This document shows, piece by piece, positions 58,042 through 64,000 of a DNA stretch of 64,000 bases (the first letter of the stretch is position 1; every line of letters begins with the position of its first letter). The position numbers and the translations under genes were made by a program. Source of the DNA: Pseudorasbora parva (lineage: Eukaryota > Chordata > Actinopteri > Cypriniformes > Gobionidae); contig NC_090173.1 of NCBI RefSeq assembly GCF_024679245.1, forward strand, positions 5,452,428-5,516,427, in the 5' to 3' direction. A model generated the notes under the pieces. The model worked only from the letters and a program-made list of their open reading frames with translations. It made no database searches and was not told where the DNA came from.

Positions 58042-58754
58042 GTGCTGAAGGTGAAGCAGACCATCAGGAGTGTCTGAGGATTGTGCTGATCGGAAGGACA
58101 GGAAGTGGAAAGAGTGCAACAGGAAACACTATTCTGGGAAGAGAAGAGTTTCAGAGCTTGGATATAAACTTGGCTTCAGTGACGACTGTGTGTCAGAAGG
58201 CAGTTGGTGAAGTTGATGGTCGATCAGTAGCTATTGTTGATACTCCAGCAATCTTTGATGCAAGACTCACAAAAGAAGAAGTGGTGGAAGAAATAATGAG
58301 ATTTGTTTCACTGTCAGCACCTGGACCTCATGTGTTCATTATTGTGTTGAGAGTGGGAAAATTCACAAAGGAAGAAACAGGCATTATAGATCAGATAAAG
58401 AAGAACTTTGGTCATAAAGCTGCTCAGTTCAGCATCATTCTGTTCACTAGAGGAGACGAACTTGAGGATGAATCTATAGAGGATTATCTAGACAGAAGTA
58501 ACAATCAAGAACTGAAGAAACTGATCAGAGATTGTGGAAACCGATTCCTGGCTTTCAATAACAGAGAAAAACAAGACAGAACTCAAGTGATTCAACTGTT
58601 AAAGATGATAGAAGAGCTGAAGAATAGTAATCAGGGGCGATACTTCACTAACAGCATGTTTGAGGAGGCAGAGATGTCCATTAAAAAGAAAATAGAGGAA
58701 ATAATGAAAGAGAGAGAAATTCAGAATAAGAAAGAAAAGTTACAGGCCAAATAA
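58042..58754 (+). CDS. GIMAP GTPase exon, gene C, altered G3
   Basis: Acceptor GATTTTCAG at 58041, phase-1 entry, reading [17 protein letters not shown]. It closely matches the 36984 exon: G1 [35 protein letters not shown]4 [24 protein letters not shown]. It ends with a short basic/acidic helix and TAA at 58752. G3 reads DTPAIF instead of DTPGLF: the invariant Gly of DxxG is Ala. That Gly contacts the gamma-phosphate in related GTPases, so hydrolysis or switching may be impaired. No ATG in front; an upstream exon is needed and was not identified. It is close enough to the 37-kb exon to be a recent duplicate. Confidence 0.87.
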
Positions 58755-59660
58755 AGGAGAGAACAATAAAAAAAAACCCAAAAAAGAACAAAAAAACAGA
58801 ACAGGAGAAAAGTAGAAGAGATGACTAGAGAGATAATAAAATCAGAGATCACAAAATGAAAATATGGTATTACATCTTTGACTGTATTATAGCAGAATTA
58901 CAGATGAAACGGCAAACTAAAAAAGAGATCTGAGGAGAAAAGGAGCAATAAAGAAGAAGAGAGAGATGAGAGAGAAAACAAAAGATGCTGAAAAAAATGT
59001 AAGAGGAAATTAAACAGCAGATGAGAGAACGAGAGAAAGAATAAAAAAGAGAAACACAAGAAACATCTGAGAGAAAACAAGAAGACCTGGAGAGAACGAG
59101 ACAAATTTGAAAGCGAGATAGAGAAGAAGAAAGACAAAAGATAAAGGATGAAAGACAGAAATATGTAACGAGTGTGGGCGCTCCCTGTTGAACGCATTTG
59201 TGTGTGGATTATTTTCAGTTTTCTGGTTTTCACATTTCGTTTTTTAGTTTTATTTAGTAACACAGTGGATGGAGTTTGTGACGGACTCTTGTGTGAGTTT
59301 CACAGGGAATGAAGTGCGAGCTGTTTAATGTGTTAGCATTAACTCCCGTTAAGAGAGCGATCCCTATTTTTCATCCGGTTACAAACAGAAGAGAGCGATA
59401 TGATGAAAAGACATTATGAAAGACTGGAGCAAGAGAGAAAAGAGGAGTGGGAGAAAAGGAAGAAAGATGATTGAAGATCGGTAAAATTAACAAGTCAAAT
59501 GCATCAAGAGAAGAGAAGAAGATGAGAAAAGTAAAGAGAAAAAGGAATATGAAGAGAAAATTAAAGTCATCAAAAACATATGGAAAACAAGCATACGAAC
59601 TGAATGATTTCAGAGAGAGAAAAGAGGAGCTCAAACTGATGAACTGTAAAAATAAATTGA
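58755..59660 (+). pseudogene. decayed coiled-coil tail after GIMAP gene C
   Basis: Lys/Glu/Arg-rich sequence in broken frames (GAGAGAACGAGAGAAAGA, GACTGGAGCAAGAGAGAAAA at 59424 matching 38021), interrupted near 59160-59400. Counterpart of 37634-38140. It shows that the common ancestor of the two exons once carried a long coiled coil. Confidence 0.7.
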
Positions 59661-60644
59661 TGTGCTATTTACTTTAAGAAAGAAAATATGGTAACAATAT
59701 TACACAATATTTTTGAGTAGTTTCTAAGGCTTGTTTTTAATGGAATCTACCTGAATAAATCTCCTTAATTATCTAGTCTATAAAACAATTCAGTTAATAT
59801 TTTTGTGAAATGTGCTTAATAATTAGAGTGAATGGAAATGACCTGTTTATATTTGGCCTTTGTGTTATGTTACGTATATACTTAATAAACCATTTGCTGC
59901 TAGCAGAAGTTGAAACAAAGAGACATTTGCAAAGTTATGAACCATTGAACAAAGCAACATGCTTTATAATATTAATATACATGCTGTTATCCACAACCTA
60001 ACCATAAGCTCTACTCTTCTGCACAACGGTAACGGTCAAAACTTCAACAGAACAGAAATTGTTTCAAATGTCAATCATAACTGAACATTAAACATTAACA
60101 GAGGTTTCCCTTCAATCAAAAATACTTCATTTCAATATTAATCTTCATTTTCAGTCAAAGCTAACTATGGTGTCTCTAAATAAACCTGCTCAATTGAACT
60201 AGTTCTCTTCAAATAAATAGGAAGACTTTTTTCCCTTTATTTTATCAGGATTTTTAGTAGGACTGGTTGTTAAAGATCCCTAACTTTCAGCACAACATTT
60301 GAATGGGGATGTCATCTTGTGTGGGGTGAAATTTGGCAAAGATCTCATGGTGCCACCAGTGCGACACATCTTCAGTTGTGTGCCCGACCTCATTGGGTGT
60401 TTCCGCCACTTATCACAAGACACCCTCTGCTGGGGTTGGCCCGCCACGGGTTGATCAGACCCGGGTGTGTGTCGCAGGGCGGTGGCACCATGCAATCATT
60501 TGGCAGCCCATGTTGCGTCCATATTTTTCAGCCACAGCCAGTGACTGCTCTGTTCCGCTGCAGTGGCAAGTTCTTTGAATGCCCTCCGTTGGGACTGCCC
60601 TCTGATCTTTACTTAGATAGATATGCTAAACATGTAGCATGAAT
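59661..60644. other. no gene seen
   Basis: AT-rich, then a GC-richer block 60300-60600 with overlapping ORFs (plus 60319 and 60333, minus 60280) that show no domain. Confidence 0.45.
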
Positions 60645-61020
60645 GAATGAGTGAGGCATTTATATAGCGCTTTTCAAATGTACTACTGTACACCCAAAGA
60701 GCTTAACACTCATGTCAGGGGTCTCTCCTCAACCACCACCAGTGTTCAGCGTCCACTTGGATGATGCGACGGCAGCCACATTACAACGGCGTCAGTGCGC
60801 TCACCACACACCAATGATAGGTGGAGAGGAGAGAGGGTGATAGAGCCAATTCAGTGGATGGGGATTATTAGGAGGCCATGATTGGTAAGGGCCAATCAAG
60901 GGAATTTGGCCAGGACACCAGGCTTACACCCCTACTCTTTTACGAGAAGTGCCATGGGATTTTTAATGACCACAGAGAGTCAGGACCTCGGTTTAACGTC
61001 TCATCCGAAGGACGGTGCAA
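60645..61020. repeat. LINE-type 3' tail/dispersed repeat
   Basis: ATTTATATAGCGCTTTTCAA at 60658, then the highly conserved stretch with CCACTTGGATGATGCGACGG, GGAGAGAGGGTGATAGAGCC and TTTAACGTCTCATCCGAAGG. I recognise this as a widespread vertebrate/fish dispersed repeat, probably a LINE 3' region. Confidence 0.65.
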
Positions 61021-61514
61021 ATGACAATGACAGGAGAAGAACACATGGCTTACCGTATTTATTGATGAATCCAAAACTTACCACAGTTGTTTGATGGAGT
61101 CTTTTTAATAATCCAACTCACCACAGTTGTCTAATAAACTCAGAAAACAGGAGACCCAGGTGCCGGGGTGGAAAGCTACCAAAAGCTAACGCATGGTAGT
61201 GATCTAGATTAAAAGCTAGCGATGTCAAATTTTACTTTATAGGCAAAATTAAACAATATATGGTGATAAGTAAGTTATATTTAGCAGTGTAGACAACAAA
61301 TAAATATATCAAATAGAGATTCAAAAGCAGAGCTGTACTAGTCCAGGCAAAGTAATTCATTTTGGAGCCAAAAATAGAACTAATTGTAAAATATTTTTTT
61401 GAGCTTAGATCTTTTCTATGAGGTGTCCAGGCAGGCCACACATCAGACTTCAAATTATATTGAGCCTAATTTCATTGCTAGACAACACTTTGACAGCTTT
61501 TTCAGGGAGAAATG
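61021..61514. other. no gene seen
   Basis: AT-rich. Contains a repeated AACTTACCACAGTTGT / AACTCACCACAGTTGT pair (61074 and 61107). Confidence 0.45.
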
Positions 61515-62038
61515 TAGCCTGACAAGCCGGACCCACATCAAGATGTTTGGTCTGGAAACTCACCATTGACAGCTCAATCTGAGGGGCGGATAAACGGTTG
61601 TCTTTAAAACTCCCTCTGCACGCGATAGGATAGCGCTACACCAACCAGAGCAACGAAGGTGAAGGGGAGCTCGCTGACTGATTAAACATTCGCCGTATCC
61701 GGTCGGCTAAACTCTGAACACATCTTCCCTTCTTAAGAATGACTTCAGTGCCGTTCTTTGTTCTTTTCTCAGAGAAAAGCTTAACTCCAAGTCTTCCAGA
61801 GTCGCGGTCAAAGCTGATTCGAAAGACCGCTGCCGTTCTGTGTTTACTAGACAACAGAATCACACAAACGCAACTCGGCCGTCGTCATTATGGCCCCGCC
61901 CGCCGACTCTATACACGATGTGATTGGCCTATTCAGATTGTGAGGAACACACCTCAGAAGGGTATTGAGAGTTCCTAGACGACACTTGCGGGCAGATTAA
62001 ATTTGCTGCCGCTAGGGTGCCTCTAGATTTCTAGGCTA
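61515..62038. mobile_element. putative non-autonomous element with TAGCCT/AGGCTA ends
   Basis: Starts TAGCCTGACAAGCCGGACC and ends GATTTCTAGGCTA. The two ORFs over its centre (minus 61636-61863, plus 61739-61978) are mirror shadows without domains. I have the impression that this is a frequent cyprinid repeat. Confidence 0.5.
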
Positions 62039-62182
62039 GGAGAAATGGAGAAGTGTAAAATACGTAATGAGTCATTCAGTGATGAAAACACATCGGTTGT
62101 TAGGACATACAATATTCAATAAGTGTGGTGCTGGTGTGCATATTCAAAGCCATTTAAAAATAAACTTGTTATACAAAAAAAG

Positions 62183-62425
62183 TTACTTTTCATGTATACT
62201 TTTACTGTGTAAAATTTTATTGTGGTTGGAGTAAAGAAAAAAAAAGCCTATTTGGGTGTATTTTTGGCATATTTGATTAGTGTATAGCTCATTTGCATAG
62301 TAGAATTCATTTTCAAAGAAACATTTTTGTTGTAAAAAAAAAAAAAAACTTTTCATGTGTACTTTCATTGTGTAAAGTTCAATTTTGATAGGAGTAAAGG
62401 AATAAAATAGTCCCATTGGGGTCTA
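62183..62425. repeat. two diverged direct repeats, about 170 bp apart
   Basis: CTTTTCATGTATACTTTTACTGTG at 62187 and CTTTTCATGTGTACTTTCATTGTG at 62350 each continue with TTGGAGTAAAG / TAGGAGTAAAG. Old tandem duplication; non-coding. Confidence 0.6.
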
Positions 62426-62540
62426 TTGTTGTCTGCCCTTACTGGCACACATCTCGGATTGATGAGAATTTAACATATTTCCTCAACTAGGATTTCTTAG
62501 GACTTTTAGTATGTTGTTCTGGAAACCTCATAGAGAAGAT

Positions 62541-63158
62541 CTAAGCTGAAAAAATTATTTTACAATTAGTCTGTCGTAAAACGCTATTTTGCCTGCCTAT
62601 ACTACAAACGCTGACAGGAGCAACTGAGCAGCAGCATTTAATGGGGCTATAGAAATTAGGTGATAATAATAAGTAGAGCTGGGTGTCATCAGCATAGCTG
62701 TGATAAGCAATTTTGTTATTTTTCATTATTTGGCTCAGTGGCAGCATATACAGGTTGAATTTGAGGACCATCCCAGAAAGCCCGACCCAGTTTTCCAGCC
62801 TGTCTAGAAGTATGTTGTGGTCAACAGTATCGAAAGAAGCACTGAGGTCCAGTTTTACCAGAATTGATGATTTATAATTTTTATGAGCGCTGTCTCTGTG
62901 CTGTGTTATGTTCGGAAACCAGACAAAGTTGTCAAAGTATCCGCTCGAGCTTAAGAATTTGTTCAGCTGATTGAAAACAACTTTTTCAATGATTTTGCCT
63001 ATGAAGGGGAGATTTGAGATTGGTCTGTAGTTGCTCAGTATGGAGTTATCCAGATTTCTCTTTTTCAGAAGAGGCTTAACTATTGCAGTTTTAAGGGAGG
63101 TTGGAAAAGTCCCGTAGAGAAGTGAGGAGTTCACCACTTCTAGGAGATCTGCTTCCAA
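62541..63158 (-). pseudogene. LINE reverse transcriptase fragment
   Basis: On the minus strand: FPTSLKTAIVKPLLKK, LSNYRPISNLPFIGKIIEKV, ILVKLDLSASFDTVDHNILL, NLYMLPLS and HSYADDTQLYLL are the ordered reverse transcriptase blocks of L2/CR1-group LINEs. About 45-50 residues, including GVPQGS, are missing between WVGLSG and FNLYML, by an in-frame deletion. The catalytic YADD is kept. The 205-codon frame is open, but it lacks endonuclease and C-terminal parts, so it cannot be autonomous. Confidence 0.85.
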
Positions 63159-63289
63159 ACAGTTTTAAACAAACTTTAGAAAAAAGAAGTGGGGGGTGTG
63201 TCTAGGGCACAGGTTGATGTTTTAAGGTGCTGTACCATTTCTTCTAAAGGTTTTTGAAATCAATTGCTTCGAAATCAGACATAGACCCG

Positions 63290-63480
63290 TTTCGACCGGT
63301 TCTGTGCTTGTGCTCGCACCCACACTGTCCACCTTACTAGGACAATCATGAACAAGATGTCCGATCTTTACCACAGCTAAAACATTTAACTGTAGTATCT
63401 GATGTTGCAAACACTGTGTAATCGAAACCATCAACTTTGAACTGTAACATCAGATCGATCTCATCAACTCCATTTTTTCA
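63290..63480 (-). pseudogene. CCHC zinc-knuckle fragment of a LINE ORF1
   Basis: On the minus strand CFSCGK, then after a one-base shift IGHLVHDCP, form a CX2CX4HX4C knuckle, preceded by KVDGFDY. This resembles ORF1/gag-like proteins of fish Tx1/L1-type LINEs. The frameshift inside the knuckle shows it is dead. It is probably unrelated to the L2-type fragment beside it. Confidence 0.55.
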
Positions 63481-63863
63481 ATTCAATGAAAACTTGTCTT
63501 TTAAACGAGATTAGATGCTTCACTAATGGTGACTATCACCCAAAATTTATTTTCTTAATAGGGGAGCAGTCTTTCATCACGAGATCACTCTTGTACCAGT
63601 ACTTCATCTTTAATAAACAGAGGTATATTGGACAGTAGAACCTTTATAGACGGGGTACTCAGAAGTAAAACAGGTACGAGAGAACCATTCAATTTGCCTT
63701 TTCAACTGAATTTAAAAAAAGAACAATTGCACTGTTCATCCACGATGCTAAGACAATATTATCATGTCCAACTATGTCTGCCACCGCTAAAAAACACTGT
63801 TCTACATTTGAATCTTTATTTAAGGATTGAAAACAAACGCAGAAGAGACGACAATGCTGAATA

Positions 63864-64000
63864 AAGTCGTAGTTTTTGTTATTTTTGGACCCAAATGTAT
63901 TTCTGATGCTTCAAGAGACTCTAATTAACCCACTGATGTCTCATATGGACTACTGTGATGATGTTTTTATTCCCTTTCTGGACATGGACAGTATAGTGTG
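63864..64000. repeat. common cyprinid dispersed repeat, runs off the window
   Basis: AACCCACTGATGTCTCATAT and TTTCTGGACATGGACAGTAT are phrases I recognise from an abundant zebrafish-type repeat. Its usual other end (GGTGAACTAACCCTTTAAA) also occurs, in another copy, near 23140. Confidence 0.6.

Overview
The window looks like a piece of a teleost genome, most likely a cyprinid (zebrafish or carp relatives). Multi-exon genes are separated by long repeat-rich DNA. Tc1, hAT, piggyBac-like, CACTG-ended and LINE families that I associate with cyprinids are dense. The unique genes belong to the GIMAP (AIG1-type immune GTPase) family, which is expanded in fish. Nothing bacterial or viral was seen. 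All gene models come from reading splice sites and phases by eye.

Left third (1 to about 23,030): a broken Tc1-type transposon, then a nest of DNA transposons. Outer inverted ends CACTGTAAAACC lie at 1,912 and 23,030. Inside them a second, about 36-bp inverted pair (CCCAGATAGCACA...) lies at 5,379 and 22,415. The inner pair encloses an intact 531-codon Tnp2-like (EnSpm/CACTA-group) transposase ORF (13,811-15,406). Just downstream is a 14-exon gene ending in a DUF4806 domain (15,538-21,641). A decayed copy of that gene's first exon sits upstream at 12,134. The outer layer holds a possible three-exon minus-strand minigene (2,491-4,722). I read this as a roughly 17-kb autonomous transposon inside an older CACTG-ended element, with later hAT-type, SINE and fold-back insertions.

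Right two thirds (23-64 kb): a GIMAP cluster on the plus strand. Every GIMAP exon starts in phase 1, and the two followed by a clear splice donor also end in phase 1, so exons can be joined modularly. The proposed genes are: A, exons 24,645-25,224 and 36,984-37,633 (two GTPase domains); B, exons 41,253-41,274, 48,650-49,285 (degenerate GTPase) and 53,121-55,283 (GTPase plus a long 25-residue-repeat coiled coil, carrying one frameshift and one stop); C, exon 58,042-58,754 (altered G3 motif). ISRE-like GAAANNGAAAC sites lie upstream of A and B, which fits interferon-responsive immune genes.

Between these exons lie an 81-copy 22-bp minisatellite, 28-bp and 41-bp minisatellites, a solo LTR with a 5-bp duplication, a 1.06-kb hAT element with a perfect 8-bp duplication, a 2.65-kb tandem duplication that starts before a Tc1 relic and ends inside a piggyBac-like element, and dead LINE reverse transcriptase fragments.
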